From the NCBI GenBank assembly GCA_049587715.1, contig JBAVEL010000051.1, forward strand, positions 1-48,766: a stretch of 48,766 nucleotides of DNA, given 5' to 3'. This DNA comes from JBAVEL01 sp049587715 (GTDB lineage Bacteria; Bacteroidota; Ignavibacteria; UBA10030; UBA6906). Under the pieces are notes generated by a model. It had not been told where the DNA came from and searched no databases. It worked only from the letters and a program-made list of their open reading frames with translations. Shown here one piece after another: positions 8,793 to 16,890 of the stretch (position 1 is its first letter; each line of letters begins with the position of its first letter). The position numbers and the translations under genes were made by a program.

Positions 8793-9169
8793 GGGTCTGC
8801 GCTCCTTTCTTCTGTTGTGCGGGCGGGACCATCGCGACGCTGTTGGGGGGGGGACCGCCTGCGCGCGATCCACCCGGCTCTACCCTCCGGATGCTCTCAG
8901 GGTCACGACCCGGCACTCCCGGATGACGTTTCCTCCGCGGGGGTGCGCGGGCTCCAATCGGTCGAGGAACAGGCAAGCTGATGTGGCAGGACGCCCGAAA
9001 GTACGGGAAAAACGGGAGAACTGTCAATCCCGCACGAAAAGGGGCCCCGGCGGTGACCCAACCCTCCCCCTGTGTCATCCCCGGCGAAGGAGCCCTCCGG
9101 TGCCCGGACCTGTTCCGGCATGCTCGCCGATCGCGCCTGTTTCTTCGTGCGTGCGGAGGGAAAGAGGTG
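8793..9169. other. Intergenic region upstream of the AAA/Hsp70 operon
   Basis: This stretch of 377 bases holds the promoter-like site described separately, a leader of about 200 bases, and the 3' flank of the next minus-strand gene. No further gene with codon bias and a ribosome site was seen in it. Confidence 0.5.
8998..9027 (-). promoter_or_regulatory. Candidate promoter of the YbjN-CDC48-GrpE-Hsp70-TPR operon
   Basis: On the minus strand TTGACA is followed after 18 bases by TACTTTCG. This fits both a general sigma-70 pattern and the TTTG / TAnnTTTG form known for Bacteroidota. The predicted transcription start lies near 8991, about 200 bases before the first gene. Confidence 0.55.
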
Positions 9170-9529
9170 TCAGTCCACGAGCCAGTGGACCTGCTGAATG
9201 ACCACGAGAGAGACCAGCACCGAGAAGCCGAGCATCCGCTTCGTGCGCCTGCAGGGGTTGAGCAGAACGGAAAGCCATGCGGATGCGGTGGAAAACACCG
9301 GGAGCAGTTCCGCCCCGGAAACCATCTCGCGCAGCGGGTGGTAGTGGCGCCAGGGGCCGTGGTTCCCCTCCGAAATCCCCCACGGAGAAGGCATCATCCC
9401 GTCCAGCCACGCCATGACGAGCGCCAGGAGGAGGATGCCCCCGCATTCCCCCAGCATCCCCGCGGCGGAGCGGCAGAGAGTCTCCGACAGGCGCTCCCGC
9501 AACACCCTGACCCGGCCTTCCCTCAACAT
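9170..9529 (-). CDS. Small membrane protein of unknown function
   Basis: The protein has 119 residues. After a basic N-terminus there are three likely membrane segments (about residues 30-46, 74-92 and 98-116, the last MLGFSVLVSLVVIQQ). The middle section (SPWGISEGNHGPWRHYHP) is polar and rich in His, Trp and Gly and should form an exposed loop. An AGGAG-type ribosome site lies about five bases upstream, and a promoter-like site lies just before it, giving a short leader. I do not recognise a family. The gene is transcribed toward the chaperone operon but is separated from it by about 380 bases and a separate promoter. Confidence 0.68.
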   Translation of the reverse strand: MLREGRVRVLRERLSETLCRSAAGMLGECGGILLLALVMAWLDGMMPSPWGISEGNHGPWRHYHPLREMVSGAELLPVFSTASAWLSVLLNPCRRTKRMLGFSVLVSLVVIQQVHWLVD

Positions 9530-9555
9530 TTCTCCTCCCGGACCTTCCCTTCCCG

Positions 9556-9584
9556 AATATCCCCACGGCGGCGGGGATTGTCAA
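9556..9584 (-). promoter_or_regulatory. Candidate promoter of the small membrane protein gene
   Basis: TTGACA, a spacer of 17 bases, then GATATT on the minus strand. The predicted start of transcription is about 20 bases upstream of the ATG at 9529, with the ribosome site between them. The same boxes recur at 34070-34098. Confidence 0.6.
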
Positions 9585-9624
9585 GTGGCCGCTCCGGACC
9601 CCGGTCCTTCCCTTCGCCGGCTCC

Positions 9625-9656
9625 CTTGATTCTCTCTCCCCGGGGTGGTAGCTTCG
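9625..9656 (+). promoter_or_regulatory. Candidate promoter of the epimerase gene
   Basis: CTTGATT followed, 17 bases after TTGATT, by TAGCTTCG, ending about 68 bases before the epimerase start. It shares the TTG-N20-TAnnTT spacing seen at several other sites in this window. Confidence 0.5.
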
Positions 9657-9723
9657 GGGGCGGTGCGGCCGGCTGTGTGCGTTCGGTCTTCCGCCGCCTG
9701 ATCCCATCCTGCTTCGAGAGCGC

Positions 9724-10776
9724 ATGACAACAGGAACACAGAGGTTCCTCATCACCGGGGGCGCCGGCTTCCTCGGCATCAATCTTGTCCGCTACCTCCT
9801 GGAGCGGGGCCACGCCGTCACGTCCCTGGACCTGGCTCCCTTCGACTATCCCGACGTGCGGGACCGGGTCCGGATTCACACGGGCGACATCCGCCGGCGA
9901 GCCGACGTGGACGCGGCCGCCGGGGGTGCCGGCATCGTGGTGCACGGCGCCGCGGCGCTTCCCCTCTACAAACCGGCCGACATCTTCTCGACGGACGTGG
10001 AGGGAACCCGCACCGTCCTGGAGTCGGCCCGGGAGCACGGCATCCCGCGGGTCATCCACATCTCCACAACCGCGGTGTATGGCATTCCCGAGAGGCACCC
10101 CGTGGACGAGGATGACCCCATGGTGGGTGTGGGCCCGTACGGTGAGGCAAAGGTGCTGGCGGAGCGTGTGTGCGGCGAGTTCCGCGACCGGGGGATGTGC
10201 ATCCCCGTGCTCCGTCCCAAGTCTTTCATCGGTCCCGAGCGGCTGGGGGTGTTCGCCCTCCTCTACGAGTGGGCGCACGAGGGGAGGAACTTCCCCGTCC
10301 TGGGACGGGGAGACAAACCGTACCAGTTTCTGGATGTGGAAGACCTGTGCGAGGCCGTTCTGCGTGCGGCGGAGCTCCCCGCCGGGCAGGTGAACGACGT
10401 GTTCAATATCGGGGCCGCCGTGTACCGGTCCCCCGCGGAGGATTTCCAGGCGGTCCTGGACGAGGCAGGGCACGGGAAGCGCATCATCCGTCTCCCCGAG
10501 GCCCCGGCCATTCTCATCCTGCGGATGCTGGAGATGGTGAACCTCTCCCCCCTCTACAAGTGGATCTACGAGCAGGTGGGAAAGGAGTCCTTCGTCTCCA
10601 TAGGGAAGGCGGAGAAGCGGCTCGGCTTCACGCCGAAGTACTCCAATACCGACGCCCTGATCAGGAACTACCGGTGGTACCTCCGGAACAGGGAGGCTCT
10701 GGGGGGCGTCTCGGGCATATCCCACCGTGCCCCCTGGAAGCAGGGAGCACTGCGGCTTGCGAAGTCCTTCTTCTGA
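9724..10776 (+). CDS. NAD(P)-dependent epimerase/dehydratase (extended SDR family)
   Basis: The protein has 350 residues, the normal length for an extended short-chain dehydrogenase/reductase. It shows the N-terminal Rossmann dinucleotide motif TGGAGFLG (residues 12-19), an acidic residue after strand 2 (LDLAPFD), a GDI motif after strand 3, HGAAALP, an STTAVYG strand and the catalytic YGEAK (Y-x3-K) near residue 140. A C-terminal substrate domain follows (DKPYQFLDVEDLCEAV). Relatives act on nucleotide sugars or sterol/terpenoid-like substrates. The DVEDL and FNIG motifs fit UDP-sugar epimerases, but the substrate cannot be told from this sequence. It stands alone with its own promoter-like site upstream; the next gene starts more than 160 bases downstream with another. 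Confidence 0.92.
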   Translation: MTTGTQRFLITGGAGFLGINLVRYLLERGHAVTSLDLAPFDYPDVRDRVRIHTGDIRRRADVDAAAGGAGIVVHGAAALPLYKPADIFSTDVEGTRTVLESAREHGIPRVIHISTTAVYGIPERHPVDEDDPMVGVGPYGEAKVLAERVCGEFRDRGMCIPVLRPKSFIGPERLGVFALLYEWAHEGRNFPVLGRGDKPYQFLDVEDLCEAVLRAAELPAGQVNDVFNIGAAVYRSPAEDFQAVLDEAGHGKRIIRLPEAPAILILRMLEMVNLSPLYKWIYEQVGKESFVSIGKAEKRLGFTPKYSNTDALIRNYRWYLRNREALGGVSGISHRAPWKQGALRLAKSFF

Positions 10777-10859
10777 GATGCGGCCCCGGGGACGGCTCTG
10801 CGGCCGGATCGGGGCGGCCCTTCTTCTTCTCATCATCCCTGCCGGGCTCTCCCGCTCCG

Positions 10860-10891
10860 TTTGTCATACTCCGGCGGAATGAGTACCTTGG
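10860..10891 (+). promoter_or_regulatory. Candidate promoter of the response regulator gene
   Basis: TTTG, 20 bases, TACCTTGG (equally TTGTCA-N17-TACCTT). Transcription would start near 10896, which falls on or after the ATG at 10895. This favours the ATG at 10943 as the real start of the regulator. Confidence 0.6.
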
Positions 10892-10942
10892 GGTATGAAG
10901 CATGGCAGGCCATCCCGCCGTTCTGCCGTCCGCCCCCCCGGC

Positions 10943-11629
10943 ATGAGACGTATCCGTCTGGTCATCGTGGAAGACAACCGACTCCTGCGGGAAGGCCTGA
11001 CGGCCATGCTCGGGGGGCAGCCCGACCTCAAGGTGATCGCCTCCTTCAACAACGGAGAAGCTCTCCTCCGCACGGTGGAGCGGAAAGCCGACGTTGTGCT
11101 CCTCGACCTCGTCCTCCGGAGCCAGACAAGCCTGCGGCTCGTGGAATCCATCAGGGCAAGGCACCCGGCCGCGAGGATCATCGTCATGGATCTGGCCCCC
11201 GTCCAGCCCGCGCTGGTGGACTATGTGCGGGCCGGAGTGTCCGGCTTCGTCCTCAAGGATGCCACCTTTCTGGAGATTCTCCGCACCATACGCGAGGTGG
11301 CGCGGGGGGCGAAGGTGCTTCCTCCCCTGCTCACGTCTTCGCTTCTCTCCCAGATTGCCGACCACGCCACGCAGGGGGGGAAGGGCAATCCCTTCCGATC
11401 CGTCCGGATGACCGGCCGTGAGCGGGAGGTTGTGGAGCTCATTGCGGAGGGACTGAGCAACAAACAGATTGCGCTCCGGCTCCACCTCGCCGTGGACACC
11501 GTGAAGAGCCACGTGCACAACATCCTCGAGAAGCTGGAGTTGCACACCCGCCTGGAGATCGCCAGCTATCGCCATCTCGGCGGCCCGCTGGCAAACCCGC
11601 CGGATCCGCGGGACAACCCGGACGATTGA
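10943..11629 (+). CDS. NarL/LuxR-type two-component response regulator
   Basis: From the ATG at 10943 the protein has 228 residues, as expected for a NarL/FixJ regulator. The receiver domain begins IRLVIVEDNRLLREGL with the acidic pair ED, the phosphoacceptor Asp in VVLLDLVLR, and Lys in GFVLKDAT. The output domain is a LuxR helix-turn-helix with MTGREREVVELIAEGLSNKQ and DTVKSHVHNILEKL. The upstream ATG at 10895 would add 16 residues unlike the family and lies at the predicted transcription start, so I prefer 10943, although no strong ribosome site precedes it. No sensor kinase is adjacent, so the partner is elsewhere. A degenerate receiver remnant follows downstream, which suggests an old tandem duplication. 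Confidence 0.93.
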   Translation: MRRIRLVIVEDNRLLREGLTAMLGGQPDLKVIASFNNGEALLRTVERKADVVLLDLVLRSQTSLRLVESIRARHPAARIIVMDLAPVQPALVDYVRAGVSGFVLKDATFLEILRTIREVARGAKVLPPLLTSSLLSQIADHATQGGKGNPFRSVRMTGREREVVELIAEGLSNKQIALRLHLAVDTVKSHVHNILEKLELHTRLEIASYRHLGGPLANPPDPRDNPDD

Positions 11630-11693
11630 TCCCCCAAAGGGACCGGTTCCTTTTCCACCCTTCCGGGCGATTCCGCCCGGGCGGGGATTCCCG

Positions 11694-11699
11694 TATACT
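11694..11699 (+). promoter_or_regulatory. Possible -10 element upstream of the receiver remnant
   Basis: TATACT is a good general -10 box, but the matching -35 position (TTCCGC at 11671-11676) is poor. It lies between the regulator and the remnant gene. Confidence 0.25.
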
Positions 11700-11784
11700 C
11701 CAGTGGTGCGAGGCCCGCCGGGTGCCCTGTGCGTGCACGCGGCCGGAAGGAAAGGACTATCCCCCCACGGGAAACTCAGGCAGG

Positions 11785-12147
11785 ATGACCGGCAGGAATC
11801 GAGACGGAAGGCGGCCTTCGCCCAGGCGACCCGCGCCCGCCGGGATCCGGAAACGACGCCCGGACGGGGTACGGACGCCGGCCTCTGTCCTGGCCCTCGT
11901 GCAGGAGGGTGTGGAGCGGTTCATCCTCAAAGACGCTCCGATCGCCGGTCTGCGGCGGGTGATGCGCGCCGCTTCCGCGGGGGGACCTTCGTCCCACCCG
12001 TTGAGCGGCGCCGCCTTCCGGCGGATCGTCCAAGCGGCCCTCCGGGAGCGGAACCGGCGGCTTGCCAGGTTCACCCGTGCGCTCCGGCGCACACCGCGGG
12101 ATCCCCTCCGGGGCCCGCACACAACGGGAAGGAGCCGTCCCCGGTGA
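11785..12147 (+). pseudogene. Degenerate response-regulator receiver-domain remnant
   Basis: The frame encodes LVQEGVERFILKDAPIAGLRR followed by MRAASAG and later SGAAFRRIVQAAL. This matches the last third of a NarL-type receiver domain, with the conserved Lys of the LKDA motif, and continues like the start of the linker. Everything before it is replaced by Arg/Pro-rich sequence, so the phosphoacceptor Asp and acidic pocket are missing, and there is no helix-turn-helix. The ATG at 11785 lacks a good ribosome site; a good site (AAGGAAAGGA, near 11750) instead precedes an in-frame ACG at 11767, as if a start codon had mutated. The frame ends at TGA 12145-12147, overlapping the next start by three bases. 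It is probably a decayed copy of the regulator upstream, or a very short non-phosphorylatable relative. Confidence 0.55.
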
Positions 12148-12386
12148 CCGATAATACCACGATCTGGCGAGCCCTGCAGCAGCATTGTCCGAAGCGGACA
12201 TGGATACCGTTGATCGACATTCTTGCGACCGTCCGGGCGCGGGTGCCCCTGGACGACGAAGACCGTACGCACTCCGGGTCCTCCCGGAGCGCCCCCCTCT
12301 GGGAGCGAAATGTCCGCCGCCTGCTCCGCATGAAGGCGCAATCGGGCAGCATCCGCTCCAGGCCCGCCCTGCGGGATTCTCCGTAG
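12144..12386 (+). CDS. Small putative winged-helix protein of 80 residues
   Basis: A GTG start at 12144 has GGAAGGAG nine bases upstream and overlaps the stop of the preceding frame (GTGA). The protein opens TIWRALQQHCPKRTWIPLID and continues ILATVRARVPLDDED, then LWERNVRRLLRMKAQSGSI. The helix, W-x-x-L-x-D-I segment, acidic turn and a W-x-x-x-V-R-x-x-L helix ending in a G-x-I strand resemble small winged-helix domains, but I do not recognise a named family. Its place behind a response regulator and a receiver remnant suggests a regulatory role. A typical product should bind DNA or a protein partner in the cytoplasm; this is inference. Confidence 0.6.
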   Translation: MTDNTTIWRALQQHCPKRTWIPLIDILATVRARVPLDDEDRTHSGSSRSAPLWERNVRRLLRMKAQSGSIRSRPALRDSP

Positions 12387-12425
12387 GCCGGGATTGTTAC
12401 GCGGGCGGTGCGGTGCCTGAAACGG

Positions 12426-12453
12426 CCCGTGCCGCTCCCCGGGCCGGCACGGG
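12426..12453 (+). terminator. Perfect 9-bp hairpin after the winged-helix gene
   Basis: CCCGTGCCG (12426-12434) pairs with CGGCACGGG (12445-12453) around a loop of 10 bases. No T-run follows, so it may be a weak or factor-dependent terminator, or an RNA-stability element ahead of the cold-shock gene. Confidence 0.35.
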
Positions 12454-12547
12454 ATCGGATGCCGGCCGTTCCATATGGGTGCTCCACCTGTTCCAGGAGA
12501 CCGTGTCCGCCGGAAGCGGATGACAATCAGAAGAAAGGACCTGCTCC

Positions 12548-12748
12548 ATGGAGACAGGCACAGTCAAGTGGTTCAACGGCGCCAAGGGGTTCGGCTTCAT
12601 CTCCCGCGCTTCCGGCGACGATGTCTTCGTTCATTTCAAGGAGATCGTCGGGGAGGGATACAAGACGCTCAACGAGGGTGACAAGGTGACCTTCGAGGTG
12701 ACGACCGGTCCGAAAGGGCTGCAGGCCACGAAGGTCTCGAAGGTATAA
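12548..12748 (+). CDS. Cold-shock protein, CspA family
   Basis: The product has 66 residues and is a single cold-shock domain. It shows the opening METGTVKWFNGAKGFGFI, which contains the RNP-1 motif KGFGFI, and the RNP-2 motif DVFVHF, with the closing strand GLQATKVSKV. The length and both nucleic-acid-binding motifs are typical. It binds single-stranded RNA/DNA in the cytoplasm and melts mRNA structure; some family members are constitutive and cold induction cannot be judged here. The ATG has AAAGGA eight bases upstream. A strong GC hairpin follows the stop codon at once, which suggests a monocistronic mRNA. Confidence 0.97.
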   Translation: METGTVKWFNGAKGFGFISRASGDDVFVHFKEIVGEGYKTLNEGDKVTFEVTTGPKGLQATKVSKV

Positions 12749-12749
12749 A

Positions 12750-12794
12750 GCCCCGCCCGCTCCCGCATACGGCGGCGCATGCCGCCGGCGGGGC
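12750..12794 (+). terminator. GC-rich nested hairpin after the cold-shock gene
   Basis: GCCCCGCC at 12750-12757 pairs with GGCGGGGC at 12787-12794, and inside it GGCGGC (12771-12776) pairs with GCCGCC (12781-12786) around a four-base loop. It starts one base after the stop. No U-tract follows, so termination is likely but not certain. Confidence 0.45.
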
Positions 12795-12858
12795 GGCGGT
12801 CCCCCTCCGGAGCCCTCCGGGCGGGGGGCAATCCCCCGCGCACAGGGAGAGGCACGCC

Positions 12859-14340
12859 ATGAAGATCCTTCTCGTTTGCCCGGAATACCCCGATACGTTC
12901 TGGTCCTTCAAGCATGCCCTGCGCTTCATCTCCAGGAAGGCCGCCCAGCCTCCCCTCGGCCTGCTCACGGTGGCATCCCTTCTTCCCCCTGCATGGGAGA
13001 AGCGCCTGGTGGATCTCAACCTCGGGAGTCTCACCGACGATGACCTGCGGTGGGCCGACATCGTCTTCCTGGGTGCGATGGCGGTGCAGGAAGCGTCCGC
13101 CCGGACGGTCATCACACGGTGCAACGCGCTGGGGAGGAGGATCGTGGCCGGAGGGCCCCTGTTCACGGCGCGGCACGGGGACTTCCCCGGCGTGGATCAC
13201 TTTGTTCTGAACGAGGCGGAGCTTACCCTGCCGCCCTTTCTCGAGGACCTCGGGCGCGGCCGGCCGGAACGGCTCTACACCACATCCGCCTGGGCGGACC
13301 TGACCTCCACACCCCTGCCCATGTGGGAGCTGATCTCCCGCCGCAGCTACGCCACCATGAGCCTCCAGTATTCACGCGGCTGCCCCTACGACTGCGAGTT
13401 CTGCGATATCACGGTGCTGTACGGCCGCGCCCCGCGCACGAAATCCGCCGCCCAGGTGGTTGCGGAGCTCGATGCGCTCTACGAGCGCGGCTGGCGCGGG
13501 AACGTGTTCTTCGTGGATGACAACTTCATCGGGAACAGGGAAAAGCTCAAGCGCGAGGTCCTCCCCCGGATCATTGCCTGGATGGAAGCGAGGCGGCACC
13601 CCTTCACGCTGGGCACCGAGGCATCCCTGAACCTCGCGGATGATCCGGTGCTGCTGGATCTGATGGTCCGGGCGGGGTTCGTGGAGGTGTTCGTCGGGAT
13701 CGAGACGCCGAACGAAGAAAGCCTGAAGGAATGCGGAAAGACCCCCAACCGCCATCGCGATCTCCTGTCGAGCGTCCGGATCCTGCAACAGGCCGGGCTG
13801 CAGGTGCAGGGGGGATTCATCGTGGGGTTCGACCACGACACCGCCTCGGTGTTCGACGCCCTGATCCGGTTCATCCAGCAGAGCGGCATCGTGGTGGCCA
13901 TGGTGGGGATCCTGAACGCTCCCGTCAACACGCGCCTCTACCACCGGCTCAGGGGTGAGAAGCGCCTCCTGAAGGCGATCACCGGCGACAACACCGACCT
14001 CTCCATCAATTTCATCCCGGCGATGAACCTGCAGGATCTGCAGGACGGGTACAGGAGGGTTCTTGCGGCTATCTACTCCCCGCGCGCCTACTACCGCCGG
14101 GTCACCGAATTCCTGAGAATCCACCAGCCGCGGCGGCATCCCTCAGGCCGGCTCCGGGTCGCCCACCTCTGCGCCCTCTGGAAGTCCATGTTCGTGCTGG
14201 GGGTGGTGGAGCGGGAGCGGATGCACTACTGGAAGCTCTTCTTCTGGTCCCTCCTCCGCCGTCCGCGGCACTTCCCGACAGCCATGACCCTGGCGATCTA
14301 CGGGTTTCATTTCCGGCGCGTCTTCGAGCATTCCCTGTAA
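12859..14340 (+). CDS. B12-binding-domain radical SAM protein
   Basis: The protein has 493 residues. Residues 1-140 look like a cobalamin-binding Rossmann domain (ILLVCPEYPDTFWSFKHAL; GLLTVASLLP). The radical SAM core follows, with the iron-sulfur motif C-x3-C-x2-C in SRGCPYDCEFCDITVLYG (near residue 175-190), then FFVDDNF, a GTEASLNLADD strand and FVGIETPNEESL. The C-terminal 130 residues match the region found in DUF4070-type members. Such enzymes use 5'-deoxyadenosyl radical chemistry, often methylation of lipids or natural products. The substrate is not evident. The start at 12859 has a GGGAGAGG ribosome site. A small hairpin (GGAGCC-CGC-GGCTCC) follows the stop. Confidence 0.92.
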   Translation: MKILLVCPEYPDTFWSFKHALRFISRKAAQPPLGLLTVASLLPPAWEKRLVDLNLGSLTDDDLRWADIVFLGAMAVQEASARTVITRCNALGRRIVAGGPLFTARHGDFPGVDHFVLNEAELTLPPFLEDLGRGRPERLYTTSAWADLTSTPLPMWELISRRSYATMSLQYSRGCPYDCEFCDITVLYGRAPRTKSAAQVVAELDALYERGWRGNVFFVDDNFIGNREKLKREVLPRIIAWMEARRHPFTLGTEASLNLADDPVLLDLMVRAGFVEVFVGIETPNEESLKECGKTPNRHRDLLSSVRILQQAGLQVQGGFIVGFDHDTASVFDALIRFIQQSGIVVAMVGILNAPVNTRLYHRLRGEKRLLKAITGDNTDLSINFIPAMNLQDLQDGYRRVLAAIYSPRAYYRRVTEFLRIHQPRRHPSGRLRVAHLCALWKSMFVLGVVERERMHYWKLFFWSLLRRPRHFPTAMTLAIYGFHFRRVFEHSL

Positions 14341-14355
14341 GGAGCCCGCGGCTCC
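14341..14355 (+). terminator. Short hairpin just after the radical SAM gene
   Basis: GGAGCC, a three-base loop, GGCTCC directly after the stop codon, followed by CCTTCT rather than a clear T-run. Weak terminator candidate. Confidence 0.3.
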
Positions 14356-14461
14356 CCTTCTCCGTCGGCCCCACGACGTCGCATGGGCCTGACAGGAACG
14401 GTCATCCCCCACGCCGGGGGCGGTGTCGTGCACGGCCCCGGAAAGCCGCGCGGCGGAGGAG

Positions 14462-14493
14462 GTTGACGGAATCCCGGCGGCCCGCTACCTTGT
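14462..14493 (+). promoter_or_regulatory. Candidate promoter of the large exported protein gene
   Basis: TTGACG, 17 bases, TACCTTGT. The predicted transcript starts about 35 bases before the ATG at 14533. It fits the shared promoter form of this window. Confidence 0.55.
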
Positions 14494-14532
14494 GCTGATC
14501 CGGAGTTCCCGACCGGTGCCCGAACCGTCCGC

Positions 14533-16890
14533 ATGAATGCTGCAGAGTCCCCTGAGATGGAAGCATCCTCCCCCCTCCTCCGGCCCGCTGGCCGTGCCCC
14601 TTCCCTCCGGAGGACCCCTCAGGGGGTGCGGCGGGATGCCCGGGATCGGGGGTTCTCCCTCTTCCTGACGCTTGCCATGCTCCTCCCCGTGCTGCACCAT
14701 CCGGCGCTCTCTTCCCCCCGTCCCGCCTCCCCTCCGGGGGTGAATGGTCTGGTGCGCGCTTCGGGGGAATACCGGTTCCTCTTCAACGGCGAGACCCTGT
14801 ACCGGTACTCGAGCGGGAATGCGCGGGTCTTCGACGGTTCGGGGGGAGTGCTGGGGTCCGTGCGGGCCCGGACATTCGACGGGGACTCCTCCTTCATCCC
14901 CGCATTCGGCGGCGGGCCCGTGGTGGATTTCGCCGGAGAGGAACTGGCCCCTTCCGACTCGCCGCGCCGTCCGGTGTTCCTCCGGCGGAGGGGAGACCGC
15001 ATCCTGGGGGACACCCTGGTCACGGAGTGGAGCATGCGTATGGGAGGTCTCCGCTTCAACTATCGCTACCGGATGCACATCGAGGGGCGCACGCTCATCA
15101 TCCGCGCAGAGGCTGCGCCCGGATCCGACGCTTCCGCGGAGGCGGCGGGGTTCACGCTCGGCCGTTCGGAGCATGCAGCACACCCCCGGGCACTCCCGAT
15201 ACCCTCCCTGCCGCTCCTCCATCTTATGGCGGGGAACAACAGCTTCACCTCCCTCTTCTTCGACTGGGAGAAGACCTCCGCCTCCGCCCTCAAGCCCGAT
15301 CCCCAGGCAGGCCCCGTTCGGGGGAACCCCCGCTCCGTCCGCTACGCACCCGGGGCGGTGTACGGAAAGGGATCATACCCCATGCGGAATCCCCTCTCCG
15401 AGACCATCTACCTGACGGTTGCTCCCGACTTGGAAGGGGCCCTTCCCCATCTTCGCGGTCCCGCCGCCCCCTTCCGGCAGCGGGCTGTGGAGCGGAATGT
15501 CCTGGCCTACGATCCCACCTACACCCTCTCGCTTCCCAACGCCTGCGGGGACGCCCTTCCCCATCCTCTCCGGTTCAACTACTGGGACAGCCTGTACGGA
15601 AGGGGCGTGAAGAACCTGGCCGTGATCATCAAAACCTGGCAGCGGAAGGGGTTCGACCGGGGCTATCCCGCCGTGCTCCCCGCAAATCCATTCGACCGGG
15701 GAAGGAGCCGGAGGTGCGTCCTGTGCGAAAATCTGGAGACGCCCGATCCCGGCGGGTCCGACACCCTGAGGAGCGTCCTGCGGCACATCGGCTCCCTGGG
15801 ATACGCCTTCGCCCTCCACGAGAACTACGTGGACTTCCACGAGGACGCCGGGAATGGCCCCTGGTGCTATACCCCCGCCGACCGCGCACTGGATATCGAG
15901 GGCATTCCCCTGGAGGGAGTCTCCAATGCCGATTGCGGACCCGTACGGGGTTTCGTTCTCGCCCCCCGGAGGACGGGGGAGTACGCCGCATACTGGAGCC
16001 GCCGGATAGGGGAGGAGATCTACGCATCTCCGCTGGACACCCTCCCCGTGTGGGGACACCTGGATGTGCACTCCTCGCTCAATCCTTCGGTGAGGGTGGA
16101 CTGGGGGCCGGGATCGCGCACGGGCGGCGGCCGGCGGCCGGGACTCTTCCGCGAGACCCTCTCCGCCTACCGCTCCATAGCCGAGACCCTCCGCCGGGCC
16201 TACGGGGGTCCCGTGCAGGGGGAGGGAGGGCACCACGTTCTCTATGCCGGGTTTTTCGATGACTTCGAGGCCCGGATCCGTACGGCCGACCCCGCGGTGT
16301 GCAATCACAGGGCCCCCCTCCTGGTGGACTTCGACATCCTGAAGCTGAGGCCCAAGTCGGCCCTGCACGGGGTGGGACACTGGTACAACTTCTTCGCCCC
16401 CGCTCCCGAGGCCCAGGCCGCGGCGCCCATGGACCGGACCCGGATGCTGGAGTACGTCGCCACCGAGCTTGCCTACGGGCACGGGGGCCTGACCACCATG
16501 CACTGGTACGAGGGAGACATTTCGATCGAGCAGGCGGTCCTGGAGGAGGAACAGGTCCTCCCCGTGTACAGGGCTGCGGCGGGGTCGGAGGCATCCGCCA
16601 TCCTGTACGGGCCGGAAGGAAAGACGGCCTCCCGCTATATTCTGGATCATCCCGGCTGGTGGGACATCGCCTCCCGGGACTTCATGGCGCAGGTGCGGGT
16701 GGAATACGCTAACGGAGTGGTGGTCTGCGTCAACAGGCATCCCTCCCGGGCATGGCAGGTAACGGCAGGGCTTCCCGGGGGATGGTTCGCCCGGCACGCA
16801 GACGGCGAGCTGGCCTCGGGACGGCGCGAGTCCAACCGCTTCTCCCTCCCGCCGCAGAGCGGATGGGTGGCGTACATCCCGCTCCAGTAA
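14533..16890 (+). CDS. Large exported protein, possible glycoside hydrolase
   Basis: The protein has 785 residues. A long polar N-terminus precedes a hydrophobic export segment (FSLFLTLAMLLPVLH, about residues 43-58), so it is likely secreted or an outer-membrane/periplasmic enzyme; a later start is possible. About residues 70-270 are beta-rich, like a sugar-binding or N-terminal sandwich domain. Residues about 330-620 have alternating strands and helices with conserved acids typical of a TIM-barrel hydrolase (ALHENYVDFHEDAGN; VWGHLDVHSSLNPSVRVDWG; VQGEGGHHVLYAGFFDDFEAR). A C-terminal beta domain ends with WVAYIPLQ. The pattern is reminiscent of large glycosidases, but I cannot assign a numbered family. 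No catalytic pair is proven. No sugar transporter or regulator sits next to it. Confidence 0.75.
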   Translation: MNAAESPEMEASSPLLRPAGRAPSLRRTPQGVRRDARDRGFSLFLTLAMLLPVLHHPALSSPRPASPPGVNGLVRASGEYRFLFNGETLYRYSSGNARVFDGSGGVLGSVRARTFDGDSSFIPAFGGGPVVDFAGEELAPSDSPRRPVFLRRRGDRILGDTLVTEWSMRMGGLRFNYRYRMHIEGRTLIIRAEAAPGSDASAEAAGFTLGRSEHAAHPRALPIPSLPLLHLMAGNNSFTSLFFDWEKTSASALKPDPQAGPVRGNPRSVRYAPGAVYGKGSYPMRNPLSETIYLTVAPDLEGALPHLRGPAAPFRQRAVERNVLAYDPTYTLSLPNACGDALPHPLRFNYWDSLYGRGVKNLAVIIKTWQRKGFDRGYPAVLPANPFDRGRSRRCVLCENLETPDPGGSDTLRSVLRHIGSLGYAFALHENYVDFHEDAGNGPWCYTPADRALDIEGIPLEGVSNADCGPVRGFVLAPRRTGEYAAYWSRRIGEEIYASPLDTLPVWGHLDVHSSLNPSVRVDWGPGSRTGGGRRPGLFRETLSAYRSIAETLRRAYGGPVQGEGGHHVLYAGFFDDFEARIRTADPAVCNHRAPLLVDFDILKLRPKSALHGVGHWYNFFAPAPEAQAAAPMDRTRMLEYVATELAYGHGGLTTMHWYEGDISIEQAVLEEEQVLPVYRAAAGSEASAILYGPEGKTASRYILDHPGWWDIASRDFMAQVRVEYANGVVVCVNRHPSRAWQVTAGLPGGWFARHADGELASGRRESNRFSLPPQSGWVAYIPLQ

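Noticed and set aside
10895..10943. Upstream ATG for the response regulator
   Set aside because: It coincides with the predicted transcript start and adds residues unlike the family.
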